From an uncultured Oscillospiraceae bacterium (GTDB taxonomy: Bacteria > Bacillota > Clostridia > Oscillospirales > Oscillospiraceae), in contig CAAFLE010000095.1 of NCBI GenBank assembly GCA_900763675.1, forward strand, positions 12,718 to 76,717: a stretch of 64,000 bases of DNA, written 5' to 3'. A program made the translations under genes and the position numbers. Under the pieces are notes generated by a model. The model worked only from the letters and a program-made list of their open reading frames with translations. It ran no database searches and was not told where the DNA came from. Below, piece by piece: positions 1-7,968 of the stretch (position 1 is its first letter; each line of letters starts with the position of its first letter).

Positions 1-2116
1 CGTTGACGAACAGCTCCGCGTGATGCTCTTCGACGATCGTTTCCGGACCCATCTTGGGCGCGAGCGGGTTGACGACGTTCTTCGGCAGCACTGGCGTCCA
101 CGTGCAGTACACGTCGGGCGCACCCTTGGAGATGTTGCGGCTGACGAGGACCTTGCCCGGCTCGAACGACTTGATGGTCGCACAGTTGACGAGCTTCGCG
201 CCGTTATCCTCAAGATAATGGATGATGTGACCGCGGTTGGCGGTGCAGGCTCCGTCCATAAAGTTGCCGAGCATATCAATGACGGTGATCTTGCAGCCCT
301 TTTCGTAGCTCAGCCAATAGGCGGTCTCCATGCCGACCGCGCCGCCGCCGAGAACGACGACCTTCTTGGCGTTTCCGAGCTTTTCGGGATTGCGGAGAAG
401 CTCGGTCGCCTCGACCATGTTCACGGTGTCAATGCCGGGGATGCGCGGGTTGATACGCTTGGCGCCGACGGCGTAGATCACGGCGTCATAATTCTGCGCC
501 TTGAGATACTCCGGCGTCGCTTCCACGCCGAATTTAACGGTGACGCCCTTCTGTTCGAGCGTCTGGCGCTTGAGCCATTCGACGTAGTTGAACATATCGT
601 ACTTGTTCTTGGGAACGGCAGCGGCGTTTGCGATGCCGCCGAGCTCGTTCGTCTTTTCAAGGATCTCGACCGTGTGTCCGCGCTGCGCGGCATAGATGGC
701 GAAGTTCATGCCGGCAGGACCGCCGCCGACAACGCCGATCTTCTTGGCGGTCTGCGCCGGAGCGGACTGCTTCGGCAGCACATCCTCGTGACCGGTGCGG
801 GGGTTGACTGCGCACTGGGGGTGACCGCCCTCAACGAACTCGTTGACGCACGCCTCCTGGCAGCCAATGCACGGGCGGATATTGTCCACGTCGCCGGCAT
901 AGGCTTTCTTGCACCAGTCGGGGTCGGCGAGGACCGGACGACCGAGCATGATCATGTCGCACTTGCCGTCGCGCAGCGCCTTTTCGTCCATGTCGGGGTA
1001 GTTTAGCTTGCCGACCGCGACGATGGGAACCTCAAAGCCGGCGTTGGATTTCACGCCGCGCTCCTTGAAGTATTCCTTGGCGACCTTTGCCACGTCGAGG
1101 AAGCAGCCGGCGGGCATATACGCGGGCGGATGCGGCAGCCACCAGTTGTCGTAGCAGCCGAGGTCGACGTCGAACATATCGACGCCAGCCTTGACGAGGT
1201 TTTCCATGTAGTCGAGCGTTTCGTAGATGGAACGGCCGTTCTTGAAGCCCTTGAGAGAGGAAACGGTGTCCATGCGCTCGCCGTAGGTCTCTTCAAGAGC
1301 GCAGCTGAGATCAATGCGGTACATGATCGGGAACCAAGGACCGGTGCGCTTACGCATTTCCTTGACGATATTGATGCCGAAAAGCTGCCAGTCGGTGTAC
1401 TTGCCGAGCTTGCGGTGGTTGAACGCGGTGTTGGTGAGCTGGTCGATGAGATAGCCCTCGTGACCGTGCAGATACACGCCGTCGATGCCCATCGTTTTGG
1501 CGTCTGCCGCGCCCTGCCCGAAGTTGCGGACGATCTGGTCCAGCTCAAGGTCGGTGAGCGGACGGCAGGGAATGCTCGGAATATAGAAGTTCGGATTCCA
1601 CGAGGCGGACACGGGCAGCGCATACTTCGTCATCAGGCACTGGGGGTTGCCGACGCGGCCGAGACCGGCGGTGAGCTGGATGAAAATGCGGCTGTTGCGG
1701 GCGTGGACGCCCTGCGCCAGATCACGCCAGCCCATGAAGTTGGTGCGGGTGTTGTCAATGCGCGGGAAATAGGAGAAGTTGCCCTTTTCCGTCACGGAGG
1801 AGTCGATGTGGTGGCTGATGGGGATGAGACCCGTCGTGAGCAGACCGACGCCGCCCTCGGCGCGGGCGAAGAAGTATTCGCGCATTTTGTCGTTGGGGCG
1901 TCCGGTTTCCTCCGCCATCTGGCAGTTGCCCATCGGCGCCATGACAAGGCGGTTCTTGATCGTCAGACGGTTGACCTGGATGGGGGAGAAGAGCGTGTCA
2001 TAGGGCCACAGCTCCTTGGTGTAGCGTCCGGTACCGCCCTCGGTGTTTTCGCAGTCCTTCTGTACCCAGTTGCCGTAGCTGTTTACCAGCCGCTCGACCA
2101 GCGCATCGGTTTTCAA
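1..2116 (-). CDS. Old Yellow Enzyme-type 2-enoate / 2,4-dienoyl-CoA reductase (3' end outside window)
   Basis: This is an FMN/FAD/[4Fe-4S] oxidoreductase of the FadH/2-enoate reductase/BaiCD-BaiH family, which reduces activated C=C bonds with NAD(P)H. The N-terminal TIM barrel carries the flavin segment NRLVMAPMGNCQM. An Fe-S motif follows at about residues 409-427 with spacing C-x2-C-x3-C-x11-C (core PCIGCQEAC). After it come the FAD-binding GVVGGGPAG near residue 458 and a second dinucleotide site, VVVLGGGAVG. About 705 codons are visible and the C-terminus is cut by the window edge. The start is a TTG at 2114-2116, chosen because a GGG-containing ribosome site lies 7 nt upstream and an in-frame TAG sits just before it. 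The gene diverges from the CooC/dehydratase cluster, so a shared reductive pathway is plausible. The substrate cannot be read from sequence. Confidence 0.9.
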   Translation of the reverse strand, partial: MKTDALVERLVNSYGNWVQKDCENTEGGTGRYTKELWPYDTLFSPIQVNRLTIKNRLVMAPMGNCQMAEETGRPNDKMREYFFARAEGGVGLLTTGLIPISHHIDSSVTEKGNFSYFPRIDNTRTNFMGWRDLAQGVHARNSRIFIQLTAGLGRVGNPQCLMTKYALPVSASWNPNFYIPSIPCRPLTDLELDQIVRNFGQGAADAKTMGIDGVYLHGHEGYLIDQLTNTAFNHRKLGKYTDWQLFGINIVKEMRKRTGPWFPIMYRIDLSCALEETYGERMDTVSSLKGFKNGRSIYETLDYMENLVKAGVDMFDVDLGCYDNWWLPHPPAYMPAGCFLDVAKVAKEYFKERGVKSNAGFEVPIVAVGKLNYPDMDEKALRDGKCDMIMLGRPVLADPDWCKKAYAGDVDNIRPCIGCQEACVNEFVEGGHPQCAVNPRTGHEDVLPKQSAPAQTAKKIGVVGGGPAGMNFAIYAAQRGHTVEILEKTNELGGIANAAAVPKNKYDMFNYVEWLKRQTLEQKGVTVKFGVEATPEYLKAQNYDAVIYAVGAKRINPRIPGIDTVNMVEATELLRNPEKLGNAKKVVVLGGGAVGMETAYWLSYEKGCKITVIDMLGNFMDGACTANRGHIIHYLEDNGAKLVNCATIKSFEPGKVLVSRNISKGAPDVYCTWTPVLPKNVVNPLAPKMGPETIVEEHHAELFVN

Positions 2117-2260
2117 ATCCAATCCCTACTTTCTTTCATTATTTAAAATTGTTTGCATTTTTTTCACGCTTTGTTCATAGTCCTTGTGAATCCTATACCA
2201 ACATCATGTTCAATTTAACACAGTCGGCGCAGATAATCAACAAAAAATATTAAGAAAATC

Positions 2261-2289
2261 TTGATTCTTTGTGAAGAACGTGATAGAAT
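2261..2289 (+). promoter_or_regulatory. sigma-A type promoter of the CooC/dehydratase cluster
   Basis: A TTGATT -35 and a TAGAAT -10 are separated by 17 nt. The predicted start is near 2296, giving a 5' UTR of about 70 nt before the CooC-like gene, which has a GAAAGGA ribosome site. The intergenic region is AT-rich compared with its surroundings. Confidence 0.6.
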
Positions 2290-2365
2290 AACTATGTAGT
2301 AAAATTAAATAGAACTGTCTAAAAACGCACACAAAATTGATAATCTGCGCGAAAGGAAACTTGCG

Positions 2366-3130
2366 ATGGAAACAACTGCGAAAGTGATTGCCGTCTCCGG
2401 AAAGGGCGGCGTAGGAAAAACGACGCTGGCGGCGGCTATGGTGCGCCATCTGACGGAGTGCAAGCCGGACGCGAGGATCCTCGCGATCGACGCCGATCCC
2501 GCCGTCGGTCTTTCGACGTGTCTCGGCGTGGAGGTCAAGCTCACGCTCGACGAGATCCGCAAGCAGATCATTGATAACGTGGAAGAGGGCCGCACGAAGG
2601 AAGCGATGGACCTTGTGGAGGAGTCCCGCTACCGCATTTTCGATGCGCTCGTGGAAAAGAACGGCTTTGCTTTTCTCGCCATCGGCAGACCCGAGGCGGA
2701 GGGCTGCTACTGCCGCATCAACGCTTATCTCAAGGACGTCATCACGATGCTCTCCCGTGAGTTCGACTATGTCGTGATCGACGGCGAGGCTGGTATCGAG
2801 CAGATCAACCGCCGCGTGCTGGAAAAGGTTACGCACCTGCTGCTCGTCTCCGACCAGAGCCGCAAGGGCATTCAGGTCGTCGGGACCATCAAAAACGTTG
2901 CCGATGAGCTTGTCATGTACGACCGCATCGGCGCGGTCATCAACCGCGTGACGAACCCCGAGCTGAACAAATACATCACCATCCCCGGCGTGGACATTCT
3001 CGCGTACATCGAGTCCGACGACTACCACGCCGCCAACGACATTCAGGGCAAGACCGTGTTCGATCTCCCGCCGGAGTCGAGCGTCTACCGCGGCACGAAG
3101 GAAGTCCTGGAAAAATTCGGCATTCTCTGA
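2366..3130 (+). CDS. CooC-like P-loop ATPase (nickel/metallocluster insertion family)
   Basis: This is a MinD/SIMIBI ATPase of 254 residues with a deviant Walker A at about residues 11-19 (GKGGVGKTT) and DADPAVGLST after it. The CooC hallmark CxC is present as C114-Y-C116; in CooC these cysteines bind the metal at the dimer interface. The segment DGEAGIEQINRRV also matches CooC. CooC and AcsF proteins mature the nickel sites of CO dehydrogenase and acetyl-CoA synthase. No CODH lies in the window. Its partners are dehydratase-like Fe-S proteins and an acetyl-CoA-synthase-like fragment, so a role in building or loading their clusters is inferred. It is the first gene of the cluster and is followed by a 70-nt gap. 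Confidence 0.85.
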   Translation: METTAKVIAVSGKGGVGKTTLAAAMVRHLTECKPDARILAIDADPAVGLSTCLGVEVKLTLDEIRKQIIDNVEEGRTKEAMDLVEESRYRIFDALVEKNGFAFLAIGRPEAEGCYCRINAYLKDVITMLSREFDYVVIDGEAGIEQINRRVLEKVTHLLLVSDQSRKGIQVVGTIKNVADELVMYDRIGAVINRVTNPELNKYITIPGVDILAYIESDDYHAANDIQGKTVFDLPPESSVYRGTKEVLEKFGIL

Positions 3131-3200
3131 AACCGGCGAGCGCAATAAACTTACATATAAAGCAAGCAACAAAGAGAAAGAAATCAAAGGGGTGTGACAT

Positions 3201-4397
3201 TTGAAGGATCTCAAGCATCTGATCTACTTCGAGCAGCTTCTGGATAATGCCGACAACGAGCTTGTGCGCAAAGCGGCAGCAGAAGGGAATCTGGCAATGG
3301 GTTATACCTGCTACCATGTTCCCGAACCGATTCTGAACGTCGGCAACTGCTTCTCCGTTCGTCTCCGCGCTCCGCACACCGGCTCCATCGACATTGCGAC
3401 ATACTATATGTCGAACTACACCTGCGAGTTTGCCAGAGCGCTGACCGAACGCGCCATTGAGGGCGGCTACCAGTTCCTCGACGCCATGATCGGCGTAGAC
3501 GCCTGCTCCATGATGAACCGCGCCATGGAGCATTTCGAAATCCTGCAGATCAACGAAAAACCCAAGTTCTTTGTGACCCACGCGGACATTCCTTTCAAGA
3601 TCACCGACTACACGCTGGAAGCCTATGTAAAGCAGATGCGCCTGCGCGTGCTGAACGTGATGCACGAAACCTACGGCGTGGACGTGTCCGACGAGGCGCT
3701 GCGCAAGGCGGTCGAGGAGCATAACGAGGTATGCCGCATCCTCACCGAGATCGGCGAGCTCCGCAAACTGGAAAATCCGCCCATCACCGGCTATGAGTAC
3801 CACGTTCTCAATCTCGTCTCCTACACCTGCCCGAAGGCGCTCATCCTGCCGTACCTCCGCGAGACGCTCAAGGAGATCCAGAAGCGCAAGGTGGACCCGA
3901 AGCCGTGGTACCGCGCCCGCGTTTCCATCGTCGGCAGCGAGATCGACGACCCCATGCTCACCAAGCTCATCGAAAACTGCGGCGCGTTTGTGGTTTCCGA
4001 CCGTTACTGCTTCGGCTCCACGCCGGGACGCGAGGTCATTGAGCTGAACGATACCGACGACGTACTTACACAGATCTGCCTGCACTATATGCAGCACTCC
4101 GAGTGCGCCCGCTACATCTCCGACGAAAAGGTGCAGCAGCGCCGCGACACCGCCGACCGCCTTGCCCGCGAGTTCGGCGCCGAGGGCATCATTTATGAGC
4201 AGATGAAGTACTGCGATTACTGGGGCTTTGAACGCGCTCTCGTCAGCCACATCATGGCGGAGGAGAAGAACTGGCCCGTGCTGTCGATCGACCGTCTGTA
4301 CAACAACGGCAACTCCGGACAGCTCCGCACCCGCGTGCAGGCATTCGTTGAGTCGCTGGAGATCAAGCGCATCCGCAAAGAGGGAGGGGAGAACTGA
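3201..4397 (+). CDS. 2-hydroxyacyl-CoA dehydratase / benzoyl-CoA reductase-like small subunit, copy 1
   Basis: This 398-residue protein belongs to the HgdB/HadC/BcrB-like family, whose members bind [4Fe-4S] or double-cubane clusters and carry out ATP-primed ketyl-radical reductions or dehydrations. Cysteines C37 (GYTCYHVPE), C50, C75 (NYTCEFAR) and C102 (VDACSMMNR) fall where the family places its cluster ligands. A TTG start at 3201 is supported by AAAGGGG 8 nt upstream and by alignment with copy 2, which begins MRDLKNLIFF. The next subunit's ATG overlaps the stop by one base, so the two are translationally coupled. It is clearly paralogous to 7969-9174. The substrate is unknown; the usual 2-hydroxyglutarate, lactate or phenyllactate CoA-transferases are not nearby. 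Confidence 0.85.
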   Translation: MKDLKHLIYFEQLLDNADNELVRKAAAEGNLAMGYTCYHVPEPILNVGNCFSVRLRAPHTGSIDIATYYMSNYTCEFARALTERAIEGGYQFLDAMIGVDACSMMNRAMEHFEILQINEKPKFFVTHADIPFKITDYTLEAYVKQMRLRVLNVMHETYGVDVSDEALRKAVEEHNEVCRILTEIGELRKLENPPITGYEYHVLNLVSYTCPKALILPYLRETLKEIQKRKVDPKPWYRARVSIVGSEIDDPMLTKLIENCGAFVVSDRYCFGSTPGREVIELNDTDDVLTQICLHYMQHSECARYISDEKVQQRRDTADRLAREFGAEGIIYEQMKYCDYWGFERALVSHIMAEEKNWPVLSIDRLYNNGNSGQLRTRVQAFVESLEIKRIRKEGGEN

Positions 4398-6184
4398 TGG
4401 CGAAAACTCCGAAATACCCCAATCCGGCGTTCTTCCGCACGAAGAACAACATGGACTGGAAGGCGCAGGGCGAAAACCTGAAGGAAGTCTTTGAGATCGG
4501 CAAGGATATGCTCCTTGCGACCGACTGGAAAGCCTTCGGCGAGCGCCAGAAGCAGGGCTGGATCGACTTCGGCAAGCGCGTTGCCGAGGAAGCCGCCGAG
4601 ATCGCCGCCATGTCCTGCGCCGAGCGCCGCGAGCTTTTGCTCAAGGGCGAAAAGAAGCTCGGCCGTCTCTATAAGAAGGGCGCTATGGCGACCGTCCGCC
4701 GCGAATGGCGCGGCGTCGGCGACACGGCGTACGATTTCTATGAGTGGCTGCGCATTTGGGGCATGCTGCTCGGCACATTCTCCAAGGACCTCATTCCGGC
4801 GCTCAACTCCGTGCTGCACTACCGCTGGATGATGTCCTACCTCTGCTGTGTCGGCTTCATGGACAAGAACACCATGGGTCAGCGCGGCGCAGCTCTCAAG
4901 ATGAGCCACCTTATGATTTATGACATCTTCCGTTATGTCGCCGAGAACCTCGTCCTCCAGGCAAAGGGCGACGCGAAGAACGGCAACAGCGCCGAGCTGA
5001 ACAAGAAGGTCGTCCTCTTCGACGAGATGACGATGGGTCAGATCATGGCGGGTTTCCCCGACCTGATCGGCATTCCGTATCAGCTTTTCGCCGTGTTCCT
5101 TGTCTCCGAGATCGACCAGCTCACCTGTGTGCCGTACATCGACGCGGTCGAGAGCTTCGGTCTGCCCGCCGACTGCTGCCCGGTGCCGTCCTCCGAGTGC
5201 GGCGCTCTGGTACTGGATGCGCTGCCGCACATGGGCAAGTGCTTCATCTCCAGCTCCATGCCGTGCGACGGCTCGACCATGGCGTCCTCCTATATGTCCC
5301 GCCGCTTCCCGAATCTCCCGGTGTTCCATCTGTGCTTCCCCGTCCGCTACGAGGACGAGGAAACCGTGCAGTGCGCCGCCGAGGACATTAAGGCGTGCAT
5401 CAAATTCATCGAGGACCAGACTGGCGCGAAGTGGAGCTGGGATGCGTACTTCTCCGCCATGAAGCGCTTCAACACCGAAACGAGCTACGAGCTGGAAAAG
5501 TGGGCGGTCAACCAGACGGCGTATCCGCAGATCATCGGTCCGTGCTACGAGCTGTTCCGCAAGTGGAACTACGAAATGGACGGCGGCATTGATCCGCGCA
5601 TCATGAAGACCTTCAAGAAGGTCAACAAGATCATGCTCAAGGCGTACGAGCGCAAGGAAGAGGCGTGGCCCGGCAAGATGAAGTACCGTGCGATCGTGTG
5701 GTCCTGCCCGGCGCACTACTACGCCAACTTCTCCAACTGGCTCGCCAACTGCTGGGGCGTCAACGTTCTCGTCGAGATGGAAAGCCTGAACTTCACCAAG
5801 CCTCTGGAGACGGAGGACAAGGAAGAGGCGCTGCGCGATCTCGGACGTCTGTACGAGCGCATGGTCATGCGCCGCCACACGAACGGCGGCTACCAGCACG
5901 TCGTTGACGAGCTGTGGAAGCAGTGCGAGATCTGGAATGTTGACATTATCATCATGTATCAGAACGTCGCCTGCAAGAACATGGCCACCGTGCAGGGCAT
6001 TCTGGACGATCAGGCGCGTGAGCAGAACCGCAAGATGATCTGGATCGAGCACGATCTGATGGATCCGCGTACCGTTTCCCGCCGCCAGATGCGCGACAAG
6101 GTGAACGAGTATATGCGCACCGTCATGCACGCCGAACCGGTCGATCCCACGCTGGTCGATTTCGAGGACGAAATCTGCCTCTAA
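4397..6184 (+). CDS. 2-hydroxyacyl-CoA dehydratase-like large subunit, copy 1 (extended N-terminus)
   Basis: This 595-residue protein pairs with the preceding gene, as HgdA/HadB pairs with HgdB/HadC. It is well above the usual size of roughly 400-480 residues. The first 100 or so residues are a charged, probably helical extension, and the dehydratase-like part follows, starting around the aromatic-rich segment DFYEWLRIWGMLLG. Cysteines cluster in the middle (LTCVPYIDAV, PADCCPVPSSECG, MGKCFISSSMPCDGS) and recur at WSCPAHYY and LANCWGVNV. The closest relative here is 9167-10771, sharing REWRGV near the start, NCWG(V/L)NV, RTVSR and TVMH(A/E)EP near the C-terminus. Function is inferred from family and neighbours. 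Whether the cysteines bind a standard or double-cubane cluster cannot be told by reading. Confidence 0.8.
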   Translation: MAKTPKYPNPAFFRTKNNMDWKAQGENLKEVFEIGKDMLLATDWKAFGERQKQGWIDFGKRVAEEAAEIAAMSCAERRELLLKGEKKLGRLYKKGAMATVRREWRGVGDTAYDFYEWLRIWGMLLGTFSKDLIPALNSVLHYRWMMSYLCCVGFMDKNTMGQRGAALKMSHLMIYDIFRYVAENLVLQAKGDAKNGNSAELNKKVVLFDEMTMGQIMAGFPDLIGIPYQLFAVFLVSEIDQLTCVPYIDAVESFGLPADCCPVPSSECGALVLDALPHMGKCFISSSMPCDGSTMASSYMSRRFPNLPVFHLCFPVRYEDEETVQCAAEDIKACIKFIEDQTGAKWSWDAYFSAMKRFNTETSYELEKWAVNQTAYPQIIGPCYELFRKWNYEMDGGIDPRIMKTFKKVNKIMLKAYERKEEAWPGKMKYRAIVWSCPAHYYANFSNWLANCWGVNVLVEMESLNFTKPLETEDKEEALRDLGRLYERMVMRRHTNGGYQHVVDELWKQCEIWNVDIIIMYQNVACKNMATVQGILDDQAREQNRKMIWIEHDLMDPRTVSRRQMRDKVNEYMRTVMHAEPVDPTLVDFEDEICL

Positions 6185-6235
6185 TACAAGCTTAAATAAG
6201 TAAGAAATAGAAACATAACTGGAGGGTATTGAACC

Positions 6236-7042
6236 ATGGCAAAGAAGTACTTCGGTGGATGCGACGTCGGCTCCACCTACACCAAAGCGGTCATTCTTGA
6301 TGAGCAGGGAAACATTGTCGCGCATACCACCATCCGCAGCAAGATCAACTCCGAGCAGTCCGCCCAGATCGCCATGCAGGAAGTCATTGATCAGGTCCCC
6401 GATCTGAAGACCTCCAAGGATCTCGAATACCTCATCGGCACCGGCTACGGTCGCAACAAGGTTCCCTTTGCGGACGAGAACGTCTCCGAAATCAGCTGCC
6501 ACGCCATGGGCGTCCATGTCACCGATCCGTCCGTCAAGGCGATCATCGACATTGGCGGTCAGGACGTTAAGGGCATCAGCATCGACACCGACGGCACGGT
6601 CAAAAACTTTGCCATGAACGACAAGTGCGCCGCCGGTACGGGCCGCTTCTACGAAGCGATGGCTCGTTCCTTCGAGATGACGCTGCCGGAGTTCTCCAAC
6701 CTGTCTCTCGGCGCGAAGAACGTCATCCCCATCACCGCCCAGTGCACTGTGTTCGCCGAGTCCGAGGTCATCACGCTCGTCGGCGAAGGCAAGCCCATGG
6801 ACGAGATCGCCGCCGGTATCCAGATGGCGGTCGCCAAGCGCTGCTTCGTCATGGCGAAGAAGGCGGGCGCCACCGACAGCATTACCCTCACGGGCGGCTG
6901 CGCGAAGAACGCCGGTCTGAAGCAGGCAATCGAGCACGTTCTCAAGCTCAAGGTTATCGACCTCAAGACCGACCCGCAGCTCATGGGCGCTCTCGGCGCG
7001 GCGGAGTACGCCCGCCAGAAGGGACTTTCGAAAGGAGCGTAA
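6236..7042 (+). CDS. 2-hydroxyacyl-CoA dehydratase activase (HgdC/HadI/BadF-BadG type ATPase)
   Basis: This is an ASKHA-fold ATPase of 268 residues, the normal size for HgdC/HadI archerases. These homodimers hold one [4Fe-4S] cluster and drive a low-potential electron into the dehydratase on ATP hydrolysis. Visible motifs are GGCDVGSTYTKAV at the N-terminus, DIGGQDVK, and NDKCAAGTGRF with cluster ligand C131. C170 in ITAQCTVFAESE is the second ligand, and LTGGCAKN follows. An SD (GGAGGG) lies before the ATG. It is the only activase in a cluster with two dehydratase-like pairs, so it presumably serves both. The electron donor, normally ferredoxin or flavodoxin, is not encoded in the cluster. 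Confidence 0.92.
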   Translation: MAKKYFGGCDVGSTYTKAVILDEQGNIVAHTTIRSKINSEQSAQIAMQEVIDQVPDLKTSKDLEYLIGTGYGRNKVPFADENVSEISCHAMGVHVTDPSVKAIIDIGGQDVKGISIDTDGTVKNFAMNDKCAAGTGRFYEAMARSFEMTLPEFSNLSLGAKNVIPITAQCTVFAESEVITLVGEGKPMDEIAAGIQMAVAKRCFVMAKKAGATDSITLTGGCAKNAGLKQAIEHVLKLKVIDLKTDPQLMGALGAAEYARQKGLSKGA

Positions 7043-7048
7043 TTCTCT

Positions 7049-7216
7049 ATGAAAAAATTCTGGAAAGTGTTCGGAAAGATCGCCGGCATCCTGACGGCGG
7101 TCATCGGAGTTCTGTTTGTCGTTTATTTCTGGAACCTCGATCAGAAACTCCTGTCCTGGGCGTATACGCAGGTCAACCGCATTTTTGACCGCAAGAAAGC
7201 GGACATCAAGTTCTGA
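7049..7216 (+). CDS. small single-span membrane peptide, copy 1
   Basis: This 55-residue ORF runs between the activase and the acetyl-CoA-synthase-like gene. AAAGGAG lies 11 nt before its ATG, and its stop overlaps the next ATG by one base. It has a basic amphipathic start (KKFWKVFGKIAG), one hydrophobic span at about residues 11-30, and a charged C-terminal tail (DRKKADIKF). It is paralogous to the 63-residue product at 10788-10979, which shares the K-x2-K-x2-GKIAGIL pattern and sits at the same place in the second half of the cluster. I do not recognise a named family. A membrane anchor or assembly peptide for the dehydratase-like complex is inferred. Confidence 0.75.
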   Translation: MKKFWKVFGKIAGILTAVIGVLFVVYFWNLDQKLLSWAYTQVNRIFDRKKADIKF

Positions 7217-7944
7217 TGGAGCTTTTTAACGGCTGCATTCACGAAACGGAGGAGCTGCTGCGCAGCTCCTCCGCGAAAAAATGGTCGTATGACCCGGCGG
7301 CGTGCTGGGAAGAAACGAACCGGAACGAGCTTGTCATGCTCCGGGAAGCCGCGTTCGAGTTGGGCGGAAGCGCGAAAAGCGCCGTCGCCTACAGCTGCTT
7401 TACGACCGACGAGCGTCTTGTAGGACCCGACGAGGTCTGGCTGTACGGTCCCGATCTTTCGGAGATCCGCGGGGACTGTTCCTTCGCCCGCATCGTTCTT
7501 TTTTCCATTCAGGATGTCGGAGAAGAGGACGAAGCGTACCGCGCCCTGCAGGACATCGAATTTGTCAAATACCACGTATTTCCCAAGGGATATATGATCC
7601 GCGCCCTCTCCGAGGACAACCGTGAGCAGGTGCGCGTGAGCCGCGATGCCATCCGCGCCGGGATCTCCTTCCGGAACGTCGGCTTTGACTATATCCGCAA
7701 ATTCCGCGAAAAGGAAAATGTACGCGGTGTGCGCGTGATTTTTGTCACGGCGCCGGAGGCGGACTATGCCGCATTCCGTGCCTCGGCAAAAAAGGTCACC
7801 GACATCACCCGCTCTCTCAGCACCATACTGGACGGCATACCCACCGACTGCGACTCGTGCGGACTGCGCGAGATCTGCGACGAGGTCGAGGGTATGCGTG
7901 AGCTTCACTTCCAGCAGGCGGGGAAAAAGTCTCCGTCGGAATAA
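7216..7944 (+). CDS. orphan acetyl-CoA synthase (CdhC/AcsB) central-domain homologue lacking the A-cluster domain
   Basis: This 242-residue protein aligns by eye to the middle (A2) domain of bacterial acetyl-CoA synthase. It has an ELGG segment, then YGPDLSEI matching the ACS IGPDID element. The stretch from IEFVKYHVFPKG through REQVRVSRDAIRAGISF to VRGVRVIFVT corresponds to ACS ERRIHDFINYGEG, LRVSKDAVAKGFRF and VDRVQVTIFTD. It ends with C212-DS-C215-GLREI-C221 (C-x2-C-x5-C), where ACS has its first A-cluster cysteines (C-x2-C-x8-C). The rest of the catalytic A3 domain, including the CGC nickel motif, is absent. It cannot be an acetyl-CoA synthase as such. It may bind an Fe-S cluster or act as a docking subunit. 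It is coupled to the small membrane peptide. Confidence 0.75.
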   Translation: MELFNGCIHETEELLRSSSAKKWSYDPAACWEETNRNELVMLREAAFELGGSAKSAVAYSCFTTDERLVGPDEVWLYGPDLSEIRGDCSFARIVLFSIQDVGEEDEAYRALQDIEFVKYHVFPKGYMIRALSEDNREQVRVSRDAIRAGISFRNVGFDYIRKFREKENVRGVRVIFVTAPEADYAAFRASAKKVTDITRSLSTILDGIPTDCDSCGLREICDEVEGMRELHFQQAGKKSPSE

Positions 7945-7968
7945 GAAAGCATCAACGGAGGAAGCCCT

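Noticed and set aside
20..2146. Plus-strand open frames over the first two kilobases
   Set aside because: The minus strand carries an uninterrupted enoate reductase with flavin, Fe-S and Rossmann motifs, so the plus-strand frames are shadows.
4217..6937. Minus-strand open frame of 906 codons opposite the dehydratase and activase genes
   Set aside because: It runs antisense across three recognisable genes, has no family motifs, and is explained by GC-rich codons that remove stops on the other strand.
2366..7944. A CO dehydrogenase/acetyl-CoA synthase operon
   Set aside because: Only a CooC-like ATPase and an ACS central-domain fragment exist. There is no cooS/acsA, no A-cluster domain and no corrinoid protein.
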